NCBI RefSeq assembly: GCF_025791835.1
Contig: NZ_JAOXLP010000002.1
Location: 186,001-250,000 of the forward strand
Source of the DNA: Roseomonas xinghualingensis
GTDB taxonomy: Bacteria > Pseudomonadota > Alphaproteobacteria > Acetobacterales > Acetobacteraceae
Direction: 5' to 3'
Length of the DNA stretch: 64,000 nt
Made by a program: the position numbers and the translations under genes. This document shows, piece by piece, positions 1 to 8,375 of this stretch. Position 1 is the stretch's first letter. Each line of letters begins with the position of its first letter. Below the pieces are notes generated by a model. The model had not been told where the DNA came from, searched no databases, and saw only the letters and a program-made list of their open reading frames with translations.

Positions 1-105
1 GCTGGATGCCGCCCGCGCCCTTCTCCCGGCGCAGGTCGCGGCGTGAGGTTGATGCCCGCCCTGGCGGCGGCCCGCGCCGAGGCGGAGAAGCACCGGCCCC
101 AATGA
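1..105 (+). CDS. Tail of an upstream gene, reading frame uncertain
   Basis: The first bases look coding but the frame is ambiguous. From base 2 to the TGA at 44-46 the frame ending LLPAQVAA has strong G/C at third positions. From about base 52 to the TGA at 103-105 a different frame (ending EAEKHRPQ) has the same bias and overlaps the glycosyltransferase ATG as ATGA. Either the upstream gene stops at 46 and a non-coding spacer follows, or one gene runs to 105 and contains a -1 frame discrepancy near base 44. No family can be assigned from so few residues. Confidence 0.3.
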   Translation, partial: AGCRPRPSPGAGRGVRLMPALAAARAEAEKHRPQ

Positions 106-1133
106 GGATCGCCCAGGTCATGGCCGGCGCCCCGATAGGAGGGGCGGAGACGTTCTACGAGCGCCTTTCGGTCGCCCTGCATGGCGCGGGGGAGGAGGTG
201 CTGCCCGTGATCCGGCGTGATGCCGGTCGCGCGGCACGTCTGCGGGCGGGTGGGCTGAAGCCCGTGGAACTGGGCTTTGGCGGACCCTTCGATCTCCTCA
301 CCGGCCCGCGGCTGGACAAGGTGCTACGGGATTTCCGGCCGGATGTGGCGGTGGCCTGGATGAACCGGGCGGCGCGATTCACCCGCCCCGGCCCCTGGGC
401 TTTGGTGGGGCGGCTGGGCGGCTATTACGACCTGCGCCACTACCGCAGCTGCGACCATCTGGTGGCGAATACGCGGGATCTGGTGCGCTGGATCGTATCC
501 CAGGGCTGGGACCCCGCGCGGGTGCACCACCTGCCGAATTTCGCGCCGGATTTCGCCGGGGCCGATCCGGCCCTGCTTCCGGCGGCGCCCGGAGAGGCGA
601 AGCTGCTCGCCATGGGGCGGCTGCATTCCAACAAGGGCTTCGACACGCTGCTGCGCGCCCTGGCCCTGGTGCCCCGCGCGCATCTCTCCCTGGCGGGAGA
701 GGGGCCGGAACGCGCGGCGCTGGAACGCCTTGTGCAGGAGCTGGGCTTGGCGCGGCGCGTCACCTTCCTCGGCTGGCGGCAGGACACGGGCGCGCTGTTG
801 GCGGGCTGCGACATCTTTGTCTGCCCGTCCCGCCATGAGCCATTGGGGAATGTGGTGCTGGAGGCTTTTTCGGCCGGCGTGCCGGTGATCGCCACGGCGG
901 CCGCCGGGCCGCTTGAACTGATTGCGGATGAGGAGACGGGATTGATCGTGCCGCTGGATGATCCCGGAGCCCTGGCCGGCGCCATTTCACGCGTGATCGG
1001 CGATCCCGCCTGCGCTGATGCGCTGGGCGGGGGCGGGCGTGCCGCCTTCGAGGCACATCACGCGGAGGCGCCGGTGCTGGCGCGGTGGCGCGAGCTGCTG
1101 CCGAGGCTGCGGCCGCACCAGGTAAGGCACTAA
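102..1133 (+). CDS. Glycosyltransferase family 4 (GT-B fold)
   Basis: Predicted to transfer a sugar from a nucleotide donor onto a surface glycan or glycolipid precursor at the cytoplasmic face. The 343-residue protein starts with the GT-B N-domain motif around IGGAETFYERL and has the C-domain donor-binding pattern of GT4 enzymes: AMGRLHSNKGFDTLL, an AGEGPER segment and the acidic ExxGNVVLEAFSAG region (EPLGNVVLEAFSAG here). The ATG at 102 is preferred over one at 6 because homology begins at MRIAQVMAG and GGCGGAGAAG lies just upstream. It sits 3 bp before asnB, so the two are probably cotranscribed in a polysaccharide locus that extends left of the window. The acceptor and sugar cannot be read from sequence. 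Confidence 0.85.
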   Translation: MRIAQVMAGAPIGGAETFYERLSVALHGAGEEVLPVIRRDAGRAARLRAGGLKPVELGFGGPFDLLTGPRLDKVLRDFRPDVAVAWMNRAARFTRPGPWALVGRLGGYYDLRHYRSCDHLVANTRDLVRWIVSQGWDPARVHHLPNFAPDFAGADPALLPAAPGEAKLLAMGRLHSNKGFDTLLRALALVPRAHLSLAGEGPERAALERLVQELGLARRVTFLGWRQDTGALLAGCDIFVCPSRHEPLGNVVLEAFSAGVPVIATAAAGPLELIADEETGLIVPLDDPGALAGAISRVIGDPACADALGGGGRAAFEAHHAEAPVLARWRELLPRLRPHQVRH

Positions 1134-1136
1134 CCC

Positions 1137-2894
1137 ATGTGCGGGATCGCGGGGATCGTCCTGAAGCCCGGCCAGTCGCCGGATCTGGCGGTGCTGGACC
1201 GGATGACCAGCGCGCTGGCGCATCGCGGGCCGGATGGGCGGGGGCATCACGTGGCCGGGCAGGTGGCCTTGTCCCACACCCGGCTGGCCATCATCGACAT
1301 CGAGGGTGGCGACCAGCCGCTTTTCGCCGGTCCTGCCGCGCTGATCGGCAATGGCGAGGTCTATAACTACCGGGAGTTGCGCGCGGAGAACGCGCTGACC
1401 TGCACCACCGGATCGGATTGCGAGCCGCCGCTGCACCTTTACCGGCGTGACGGGCTGCGCTTCGTGGATGCGCTGCGCGGCATGTATGCCATCGCCATCC
1501 ATGACCGCTCTGCGCGGCGCGTGGTGCTGGCGCGCGATGCCTTCGGCATCAAGCCGCTCTACATCGCCAATGTGCCGGGAGGAGTGGCCTTCGCTTCCGA
1601 GCCGGCCGCGATCCTTGCCTCCGGGCTGGTCACGCCGCGCATTCGGTCCGAGGCGCGGGAGGAGCTGCTGCAGCTGCAGTTCACCACGGGCGTTGAGACG
1701 ATTTTCGAAGGCATCCGCCGCGTGCTGCCCGGCGAGGCGATGGTGCTGGGCGACGGCATGGTACTGGAGCGCATGCGCCGTGCCGCCCTGCCGGAAGGCG
1801 GGCCGGAGCCGGTAACGGAGGAGGAGGCGCTGGCCCGTTTCGGCGCCGCCTTCCACGAGAGCGTGGACCTGCACCAGCGTTCCGACGTGCCCTATGGCAT
1901 GTTCCTCTCCGGCGGCACGGATAGCGCGGCGGTGCTGGCGATGATGTCGCGGCTGAATGAGCGCCCCGTGCTGGCCTATACCGCCGGCTTCGACGTGCCG
2001 GGTTCCGCCGATGAGCGCGAGCGCGCCGCCCATGTCGCCAAGGCCGCCGGGGCACGGCACGAGACAATCACGGTGGGTGAGGCCGAGGTCTGGCGGCACC
2101 TGCCGGAGATCGTCGCCTGCATGGACGATCCCGCCGCCGATTATGCCATCATTCCCACCTGGTTCCTTGCCCGCCGCGCGCGGCAGGAGGTGAAGGTGGT
2201 GCTGAGCGGCGAGGGCGGCGACGAGCTTCTCGGCGGGTATGGGCGCCACCGCAGCGCCATGCGCCCCTGGTGGATGGGTGGCAAGGCGATGCGCGCCCAT
2301 GGAACCTTCGACCGGCTGGACGTGCTGCGTGAGGCTCCGCGCGCTTGGCGGGACGGGCTGGCCGCCGCGGAAGTCGGTGTGGCGACGTCCGGCCGCACGC
2401 GCCTTCAGGCCGCACAGGCGCTGGACATCGCGGACTGGCTGCCGAACGACCTGCTGACCAAGCTGGATCGCTGCCTGATGGCCCATGGGGTGGAAGGCCG
2501 CGTGCCCTTCTTGGACGAAGGCGTGGCGCGTGCCTGCTGGCGCCTGCCGGATGCGATGAAGGTGCGGGACGGGCGCGGCAAGTGGCTGCTGCGGCAATGG
2601 CTGGCACGGGAATTCCCGGCTTCCGATCCCTTCACGAAGAAGCAGGGCTTCACCGTGCCGGTCGGCACCTGGATTGCCGGCGCGGCGGAGAAGCTGGCGC
2701 CGCTGGTGGCGGCCCAGCCCGGCGTGGCCGAGATCGCACGGCCCGACCGCATCCTGCCCCTGTTCCGTGCCGCCGCCGGCAAGCGCGAGGGCTTCGCGGC
2801 CTGGCATCTGCTCTTCTGGGCGCTGTGGCATGCCCGGCATGTCGAGGGCCGGCGCATGGAAGGCGATGTGTTCGAGGCGTTGTCGGCGCGGTAG
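1137..2894 (+). CDS. asnB: Asparagine synthase, glutamine-hydrolysing
   Basis: Converts aspartate, ATP and glutamine to asparagine, AMP, PPi and glutamate. The N-terminal class II amidotransferase domain starts MCGIAG, leaving Cys2 as the nucleophile, and shows RLAIID and GNGEVYNYRELR glutaminase segments. The synthetase domain carries the PP-loop SGGTDSAA near residue 257 and a downstream SGEGGDELLGGYGRH motif. At 585 residues it has normal length. It follows the glycosyltransferase by 3 bp. Such AsnB paralogues often sit in polysaccharide clusters, where they may amidate a sugar acid or peptide rather than make free asparagine, so the exact substrate is inferred. Confidence 0.9.
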   Translation: MCGIAGIVLKPGQSPDLAVLDRMTSALAHRGPDGRGHHVAGQVALSHTRLAIIDIEGGDQPLFAGPAALIGNGEVYNYRELRAENALTCTTGSDCEPPLHLYRRDGLRFVDALRGMYAIAIHDRSARRVVLARDAFGIKPLYIANVPGGVAFASEPAAILASGLVTPRIRSEAREELLQLQFTTGVETIFEGIRRVLPGEAMVLGDGMVLERMRRAALPEGGPEPVTEEEALARFGAAFHESVDLHQRSDVPYGMFLSGGTDSAAVLAMMSRLNERPVLAYTAGFDVPGSADERERAAHVAKAAGARHETITVGEAEVWRHLPEIVACMDDPAADYAIIPTWFLARRARQEVKVVLSGEGGDELLGGYGRHRSAMRPWWMGGKAMRAHGTFDRLDVLREAPRAWRDGLAAAEVGVATSGRTRLQAAQALDIADWLPNDLLTKLDRCLMAHGVEGRVPFLDEGVARACWRLPDAMKVRDGRGKWLLRQWLAREFPASDPFTKKQGFTVPVGTWIAGAAEKLAPLVAAQPGVAEIARPDRILPLFRAAAGKREGFAAWHLLFWALWHARHVEGRRMEGDVFEALSAR

Positions 2895-3002
2895 GCCGAT
2901 CAAGGGATGACCGGCCCGGCCCACGCCGGCCCGGCCTTCCGGTTCAGGCCGGGGGACAGCCTGGACCGCGCCGGCGGCAGGATGCGTGCCGGCGCAAGGA
3001 TC

Positions 3003-4070
3003 TCATCCCTGGATGACGCTCAGCGTGTCGCCCTTCGGGTCTTCCGGCGGCGCCTCTCCGCGCCGGCCCTGGCGGGCCTTGTTTGTGACATAGGCAAGGC
3101 CGCTGCGGCGGTCGATCGCGATCGTGTTGGGATGTGTGCCCACCTCGGGTGACGCGATCACTTCCAGGCGGCGCCCATCCACCACGCTCACCGTGCCGGC
3201 ACGCCGGTTGGCGACATAGATGTGCTGGTTGTCCGGGTTGAAGGCCACGCCGAGCGCGCCCTCGCCGACGGGAACCGAGCGGATCAGCGCGCCTGTGGCG
3301 GCATCCAGCACCGTCAGCGTGTTGCTGCGCTGGTTGGTGGCGAAGATCCGACGCCCGGCTGCATCGCAGGCCAGGTTCACCGTGCCCTCGCCGCCGGAGG
3401 GAAAGCGCCGCAGCACGCGGTTCGCCGGGATCTTGATCTCAAGGATCTCGTTGCTCGTCAGCGCCGTGGCGTAGAGGAGACCCCGCCCGGCATCGAGCGC
3501 CAGGCCGGTGATGCCACCTTCCATGCCCTCGGTGATGACATGGGCGATGCGATGGGCCGCCCCATCGATCACCCAGATCGCACTGGGCTTGTCGCGTGCG
3601 AAGGCGGAGACGAAGACGCGGTTGTTCGCCTCATCCACCGCCACTTCGCGCAAATGCGCGCCCTCTCCCTCGGCAAGGCGGGCGACGATCTTCCCCGTGT
3701 GGATATCCAGGACGGAGACGGCGCCGCTGCGTGTATGGCCAATATAGAGCCGGCCGCTGCGGTCGTTCAGCCCGAGGCCGAAACCAGCTTCCGGCAGATC
3801 CATCCGGTTGGTCACGGCAAGGCTGCGCGGATCGACCGCGAGGATGGCCGCCCCGCCTTCCCGCGTGCCGGCGCTCGCCACCAGCACGCGGTCGATCGTC
3901 GCGCTCACGACCAGCTCGTAGAGGCTGGGGGCGAGCTTTGGCGAGGTCCTGGCCTCGATGTTGGCCGTTTGCGCCTGGAGGCGGGTGGCCGGTTCCAAGG
4001 CCAGACCAGTGGCCAGGCCAAGGAGGCTGCGGCGGGGCAGCGTGCCAGGTCGCGTGAGGATGGAAGACAT
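3003..4070 (-). CDS. YncE-like beta-propeller protein, exported
   Basis: A 355-residue exported protein of the YncE / 40-residue YVTN beta-propeller type. The N-terminus has a Tat-like signal (RRSLLGLATGLAL) ending near LQAQT. The body is a run of blades with repeating YVANRRAGTVSVVDG, VLDAATG and YIGHTRSGAVSVLD units. E. coli YncE is a periplasmic, iron-regulated propeller made next to a TonB receptor (yncD). Here a Fur-box-like site lies about 130 bp upstream, consistent with the same control. A GGAGGAG ribosome site precedes the ATG. The ligand and role are unknown. Confidence 0.75.
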   Translation of the reverse strand: MSSILTRPGTLPRRSLLGLATGLALEPATRLQAQTANIEARTSPKLAPSLYELVVSATIDRVLVASAGTREGGAAILAVDPRSLAVTNRMDLPEAGFGLGLNDRSGRLYIGHTRSGAVSVLDIHTGKIVARLAEGEGAHLREVAVDEANNRVFVSAFARDKPSAIWVIDGAAHRIAHVITEGMEGGITGLALDAGRGLLYATALTSNEILEIKIPANRVLRRFPSGGEGTVNLACDAAGRRIFATNQRSNTLTVLDAATGALIRSVPVGEGALGVAFNPDNQHIYVANRRAGTVSVVDGRRLEVIASPEVGTHPNTIAIDRRSGLAYVTNKARQGRRGEAPPEDPKGDTLSVIQG

Positions 4071-4199
4071 GGGTTTCTGAAACTCCTCCAGCGCCGCTGT
4101 TCAGGAAGGGGCCGGCGAGCGGCTCCCGCAGGAAGCCGCATCACGCGGGGTATCCGGCCGCCCCATCCGGAGCCCTGGGCCAGTTCTCCGAACTCATCA

Positions 4200-4218
4200 G
4201 ATGAGAATGAATATCACT
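4200..4218. promoter_or_regulatory. Putative Fur box in a divergent promoter region
   Basis: The 19-mer beginning GATGAGAATGAATATCACT matches the common bacterial Fur palindrome AATGAGAATGATTCTCATT at 15 of 19 positions by eye. It lies between the yncE-like gene (minus) and the secreted hydrolase (plus), and a TATAAA hexamer follows at 4221-4226. Iron control of both genes is inferred from this and from the known Fur control of yncE in E. coli. Confidence 0.5.
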
Positions 4219-4310
4219 CATATAAACTTCAAGCGCCGGATGGGGGCATGTTCCCGTAGGCGGCACGGGATATGCTGCCATGGAGGAAGACGATCGAGGA
4301 AACGCTGCCC

Positions 4311-5669
4311 ATGCGATTGCACCGCCGTGCCCTGCTCGGCGCCCTGGCGCTCTCTCCCGTGCTGCCGCACCCCTTTCTGCGCAACTCTGCCCAGGCCCAG
4401 GAGTCCGCCCTGACCCCGATTCTCTTCGTACATGGCAATGGCGACCATTCGGCGCTGTGGATGACGACGCTGTGGCGTTTCGAAAGCAATGGATGGCCGC
4501 GCGAGGCCATGCGCGCGCTGGACTTCACTGATCCCCTCGCGCGGGACGACGATGCCGTGCCGCAGCCGATGCGTTCCTCCAGCGAGGATGTGCGGCGCGA
4601 ACTGGCCGCCGAGATCGCGGCGCTGCGCCAGCGCATGGGGAATGCCCGGCTCGCGCTGGTGGGCAATTCACGCGGCGGCTACCCGATCCGCAACCACCTG
4701 CAGTTCCATGAGGGCGCCAGAGAGGTGTCGCATGCCGTGCTCTGCGGCACGCCGAACAACGGCATCTATGACTGGGAAGCCGGGGCTGGGCGCGAGTTCA
4801 ACGCGCGCTCGGCGCTGTTGCGGCGGCTGAATGCGGGCGAATCCCAGGTGGTGCCGGGCACCGCCTTCCTGACGTTGCGTTCGGATTCCAACGACCTCTA
4901 CGCGCAACCCGATGGTCGCTATGTCGGCCGCCCCGGTATGCCGACGGGCGTGGGGCATGACAGCCCCGAATTGCGTGGCGCGACGAATCTCGTACTGCCC
5001 GGGGTGGATCATCGCGAGACAGCCTATTCCGCCCGCGCCTTCCGCGAGATGTTCCGCTTCATTGCGGGGCGGGAGCCGGATCGCCTCTCCGTGTTGCCGG
5101 AGGAGCGGCCAGTGTTGAATGGCCGCGTGACCGGCACGCCGGGCGGAGTGCAGACCAACCGCCCGGTTGCGGGCGCGGTGGTGGAGGTGTTCCGCGTCTC
5201 GGCCGAGACCGGCGAGCGGATGGGCGAGGCGATCCACCGCCGGACCACGGGCGAGGACGGGCGCTGGGGACCGGTGACGGTCTCGCCCGGCTGGAGCCTG
5301 GAGATCGTGGTGGCCGCGCCGGACCATCCGATCACCCATTACTACCGCTCGCCCTTCCCGCGCTCCTCCGATGTGGTGAATCTCCGCCCCGCGCCTCCGC
5401 CGGGGCAGGCCGACCGCGCGGCAGGGGCGGTGGTTCGTTTCACCCGCCCGCGTGGCTATTTCGGCCTGCCACGGGACGTGGTGCTGCTGGATGGGAAGGA
5501 GCCCACCGATGTTCCACGTGGAATCGCGGCTGGCGCCACCACCATCGCGCGCCTGCCGGTTGCCGAGATCGGGCGCCCGGTGGTGGGCGTGTTCAACGAG
5601 GAGCGGGTTGTCGCGCGCACATGGCCACTTTCCGAGAACCGGATCAGCGTGGCCGAGCTGACCTGGTGA
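4311..5669 (+). CDS. Secreted alpha/beta hydrolase with C-terminal regulatory-like domain
   Basis: A 452-residue exported serine hydrolase. A twin-arginine-like leader (LHRRALLGALAL) ends near AQAQES. The hydrolase core follows: an oxyanion HGNGDH motif, then the nucleophile elbow GNSRGG with the catalytic Ser, and a late GVDHRET segment that could supply the His. From about residue 265 the protein becomes beta-rich (GRVTGTPGGVQTNRPVAGAVVEVF), like carboxypeptidase-regulatory or Ig-type domains of secreted esterases. The ATG at 4311 is chosen over one at 4272 because GAGGAA lies 9 bases before it and the signal peptide starts there. Substrate unknown; an ester or lipid is likely. A parS-like palindrome lies inside the gene at 5510. 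Confidence 0.7.
   Translation: MRLHRRALLGALALSPVLPHPFLRNSAQAQESALTPILFVHGNGDHSALWMTTLWRFESNGWPREAMRALDFTDPLARDDDAVPQPMRSSSEDVRRELAAEIAALRQRMGNARLALVGNSRGGYPIRNHLQFHEGAREVSHAVLCGTPNNGIYDWEAGAGREFNARSALLRRLNAGESQVVPGTAFLTLRSDSNDLYAQPDGRYVGRPGMPTGVGHDSPELRGATNLVLPGVDHRETAYSARAFREMFRFIAGREPDRLSVLPEERPVLNGRVTGTPGGVQTNRPVAGAVVEVFRVSAETGERMGEAIHRRTTGEDGRWGPVTVSPGWSLEIVVAAPDHPITHYYRSPFPRSSDVVNLRPAPPPGQADRAAGAVVRFTRPRGYFGLPRDVVLLDGKEPTDVPRGIAAGATTIARLPVAEIGRPVVGVFNEERVVARTWPLSENRISVAELTW
5510..5525. other. parS-like palindrome inside a coding sequence
   Basis: TGTTCCACGTGGAATC has a perfect 12-bp palindromic core (TTCCACGTGGAA) and matches the ParB-site variant TGTTCCACGTGGAACA at 14 of 16 positions. 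It sits within the secreted hydrolase gene. parS sites within genes are normal near chromosome origins. A second, less symmetric copy is at 59718. Confidence 0.4.
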
Positions 5670-5676
5670 TGGGGAC

Positions 5677-5696
5677 GGGGCCGCATGGGCGGCCCC
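5677..5696. terminator. GC hairpin between convergent genes
   Basis: GGGGCCGC-ATGG-GCGGCCCC forms an 8-bp perfect stem between the hydrolase stop and the metE stop. There is no T tract on either side, so it is only a possible, probably Rho-assisted, shared terminator. Confidence 0.35.
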
Positions 5697-5705
5697 GCCC
5701 CTGCA

Positions 5706-8027
5706 TCATTCCGCCGCCTGGGCGCGAAGGCCGCGCGCGGCGTTGACCATATTGCCGATGGCAGGCCGCACTTCCGCCCAGCCTCGGGTTTTGAGGCCGC
5801 AATCCGGGTTCACCCAGAGCCGTTCCGCGGGGATGCGTTGCGCGGCCACCTGCAGCAGGCCGCGCATCTCATCGGCCTCCGGCACGCGGGGGGAGTGGAT
5901 GTCCCACACGCCGGGGCCTATCTCGTTCGGGTAGTCGAAGACGGCGAAGGCCTCCAGCAGTTCCATGCGGGACCGTGCGGTTTCGATCGAGATGACATCG
6001 GCGTCCATGTCGGCAATCGAACCGATGATGTCGTTGAACTCCGAGTAGCACATATGGGTGTGGATCTGTGTCGCGTCGCGCACCGCGCTGGCGGTGATGC
6101 GGAAGCACTCCACGGCATCGGCCAGGTAGCCGGCCCGGTCATCGGCGCGCAGCGGCAAGCCCTCACGGATCGCGGGTTCGTCGATCTGCACCGCGGCGAG
6201 GCCGGCGGCTTCCAGATCGGCAACCTCGTCACGCAAGACATAGGCGAGCTGGCGGCGCACCTTGGCGGCGGGCACGTCGTCCCGCACGAAGGCCCATTGC
6301 ATCATCGTCACCGGGCCGGTGAGCATGCCCTTCATCGGGCGGGAGGTGAGCGACTGGGCATAGGCGCTCCAGCGCACCGTCATCGGGCCGGGGCGGGAGA
6401 CATCGCCGAAGATCACCGGAGGCTTCACGCAGCGCGAGCCGTAGGATTGCACCCAGCCATTCCTCGTGAAGGCATAGCCTTCGAGAAACTCGGCGAAATG
6501 CTCCACCATGTCGTTCCGCTCGAACTCGCCATGGACCAGCATGTCGAGGCCGGCTTCCTCCTGCCAGCGGATGGACTCCGCAATCTCCGCACGTAGATAC
6601 GCCTCATACTCCTCCTGCGTCGTCTCCCCGCGCTTGCGCGCCGCTCGGGCGGCACGGACCTCCGCCGTCTGCGGGAAGGAGCCGATGGTGGTGGTGGGGA
6701 AGGCTGGCAGGTTCAGCCTGTCGCGCTGTGCGGTCCGGCGAGTGGGGAAGGGGGAAGCGCGGCGCGCATCCTCCGGCGTTCCGGCAGCGAGGCGCGCGGC
6801 CACCGCCGGATCGTTCAGCTTCGGTGAGGCGCGGCGCGCGGCCTGGATGGCGTCGCTCTCCTGCAACTCGGCTTCGATGGCCTTGCCGCCCTCGCGCAGC
6901 CCGCGCGCGAGCACCGCCACCTCCGCGAGCTTCTGCTTTGCGAAGGCCATCCAGCCGCGCAGCTCCGGGTCCAGGGCTGTCTCGCTCTCCAGGTCGATGG
7001 GGCTGTGCAGCAGGGAACAGGAGGGGGCGACGAGCAATGCCTCGGCGCGGCGTTCGCTCGCTGCCTCGCGCAGCAGGGCGAAGGCGGCGCGCAGATCAGT
7101 GCGCCAGATGTTGCGCCCGTTCACCAGCCCGAGCGACAGCGCCATGCGTGGCGGTGCCTTGCGAAGCGCGGGGGCGAGTTGCTCCGGCGCGCGGACGAGA
7201 TCGAGATGCAGCCCCTGCACGGGAAGGGACAGGGCAAGATCCAGATTGTCCCGCAGCCCGCCGAAATAGGTGGTGAGCATCACCGAGAGCGGCGCGGCGA
7301 CACGGGCCAGCGAATCATAGGCGTTGGCGAAGGCGGCGCGGGCCTTCTCCGGCAGGTCCAGCACCAGGCAGGGTTCGTCGATCTGCACCCACCGGGCGCC
7401 AGCCTTCGCCAGACGCTTCAGCGTCTCGGCATAGGCGGGCAGCAGGCCAGGAAGGAGGTCCAGCGGATCGCCTTCCGCCATCTTCGACAGCATGAGGAAG
7501 GAGACGGGGCCGAGCAGCACGGGGCGGGCCGTGAAGCCGGCGCGCGTCGCGGCCTCGTAAGCCTCCACGGCCGGGAAGCCAGTGGGGGTGAAATCCTGGC
7601 CGGGGCGCAGGATGGGCACGAGATAATGGTAGTTCGTGTCGAACCACTTCGTCATCTCGAGCGCCGGGGCGCCCTTGGCGGCCTGGGCATGGCCGCAGCC
7701 ACAGGGCTCCGCCGTGCCGCGCTCGCCGCGTGCCAGGGTGAAGTAGGTGTCCAGCGAGACGGGCTGCCCCTTCCGCCACCCATAGCCATCCGGGATGGCG
7801 CCGACCGTGCAGGCGGTGTCGAGCACATGGTCATAGAGGGAGAAGTCGTTCACCGGGACGCAGCCGATGCCGGCGTCGCGCTGAAGCTGCCAATGGCGCA
7901 GGCGCAACGCATCGGCGGTGGCGCGTAGATCGGCCTCCCCGATCTTGCCCGCCCAGAAGGATTCGAGGGCGGTCTTCAACTCGCGTCGCAGTCCGATGCG
8001 GGGGAAGCCGAGATTGGTGGCGGTCAT
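5706..8027 (-). CDS. metE: Cobalamin-independent methionine synthase
   Basis: Transfers the methyl group of 5-methyltetrahydropteroyl-triglutamate to homocysteine, making methionine without B12. The 773-residue length and both homologous barrels are intact. The N-terminal barrel begins TNLGFPRIGLRRELK. The C-terminal barrel has the zinc-binding HTHMCYSEFNDI segment and the last ligand in VNPDCGLKTRGW. The start codon overlaps the stop of the upstream DUF1289 gene as ATGA. A cobalamin riboswitch sits upstream of the transcript, so metE should be shut off when B12 is available, which implies that a B12-dependent MetH exists elsewhere in the genome. Confidence 0.97.
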   Translation of the reverse strand: MTATNLGFPRIGLRRELKTALESFWAGKIGEADLRATADALRLRHWQLQRDAGIGCVPVNDFSLYDHVLDTACTVGAIPDGYGWRKGQPVSLDTYFTLARGERGTAEPCGCGHAQAAKGAPALEMTKWFDTNYHYLVPILRPGQDFTPTGFPAVEAYEAATRAGFTARPVLLGPVSFLMLSKMAEGDPLDLLPGLLPAYAETLKRLAKAGARWVQIDEPCLVLDLPEKARAAFANAYDSLARVAAPLSVMLTTYFGGLRDNLDLALSLPVQGLHLDLVRAPEQLAPALRKAPPRMALSLGLVNGRNIWRTDLRAAFALLREAASERRAEALLVAPSCSLLHSPIDLESETALDPELRGWMAFAKQKLAEVAVLARGLREGGKAIEAELQESDAIQAARRASPKLNDPAVAARLAAGTPEDARRASPFPTRRTAQRDRLNLPAFPTTTIGSFPQTAEVRAARAARKRGETTQEEYEAYLRAEIAESIRWQEEAGLDMLVHGEFERNDMVEHFAEFLEGYAFTRNGWVQSYGSRCVKPPVIFGDVSRPGPMTVRWSAYAQSLTSRPMKGMLTGPVTMMQWAFVRDDVPAAKVRRQLAYVLRDEVADLEAAGLAAVQIDEPAIREGLPLRADDRAGYLADAVECFRITASAVRDATQIHTHMCYSEFNDIIGSIADMDADVISIETARSRMELLEAFAVFDYPNEIGPGVWDIHSPRVPEADEMRGLLQVAAQRIPAERLWVNPDCGLKTRGWAEVRPAIGNMVNAARGLRAQAAE

Positions 8028-8221
8028 GTCGTGTGGTCCGTTCCTGTGCGACGGCGCGCGGCGGCACGCGCGATGATGGCGCGGCGCGTCTCCTCACCGG
8101 CGGATGGCCAGGCGGCGATCTCGTCGATATGGCGCAGGCAGCCGCGGCACAGCCCGTTCCCGTCCAGCGCGCAGAGCCCGACGCAGGGGGATGGGGCGGC
8201 GCCCGCCGGGGCGTCCGTCAT
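8024..8221 (-). CDS. DUF1289 small cysteine-rich protein
   Basis: A 65-residue protein with the DUF1289 signature CVGLC-x6-LCRGCLR followed by EIAAW; the four Cys residues suggest metal binding. The function of the family is not established. It overlaps metE by 4 bp (ATGA), so it is cotranscribed and translationally coupled to it, and it lies downstream of the cobalamin riboswitch. No clear Shine-Dalgarno sequence precedes its ATG. The preceding 33-codon ORF ends only 5 bases upstream, so its translation may also depend on coupling. Confidence 0.8.
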   Translation of the reverse strand: MTDAPAGAAPSPCVGLCALDGNGLCRGCLRHIDEIAAWPSAGEETRRAIIARAAARRRTGTDHTT

Positions 8222-8226
8222 GGATG

Positions 8227-8328
8227 TCAGCGGCTTGTAGGGGCGCGGCGCTTCGGCATTCGGCGCCCATCGGCGCTGGCCGGGATGGAACGGGGCGGCG
8301 CGTGGCCGCCAGGATGGAACAGGCGCAT
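8227..8328 (-). CDS. 33-residue leader ORF between riboswitch and metE operon
   Basis: An ORF starting MRLFHPGGHAPPRS and ending KRRAPTSR lies between the B12 riboswitch and the DUF1289 gene. Its ATG has the best ribosome site of the operon (GGAGG about 6 bases upstream, within CGGAGGACCGAC). Its TGA is 5 bases before the DUF1289 ATG, which lacks an obvious ribosome site. It could be a leader peptide through which the riboswitch gates translation of the operon. It resembles no family I recognise, and composition alone does not prove it is translated. Confidence 0.4.
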   Translation of the reverse strand: MRLFHPGGHAPPRSIPASADGRRMPKRRAPTSR

Positions 8329-8375
8329 GTCGGTCCTCCGCCCGGACGCGCCCCGCGCCGGGTGATGGGTTGCCG

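Noticed and set aside
987..2924. A 645-codon open frame opposite asnB
   Set aside because: Antisense shadow; His/Gln/Arg-rich composition reflects codon complement of a GC-rich gene.
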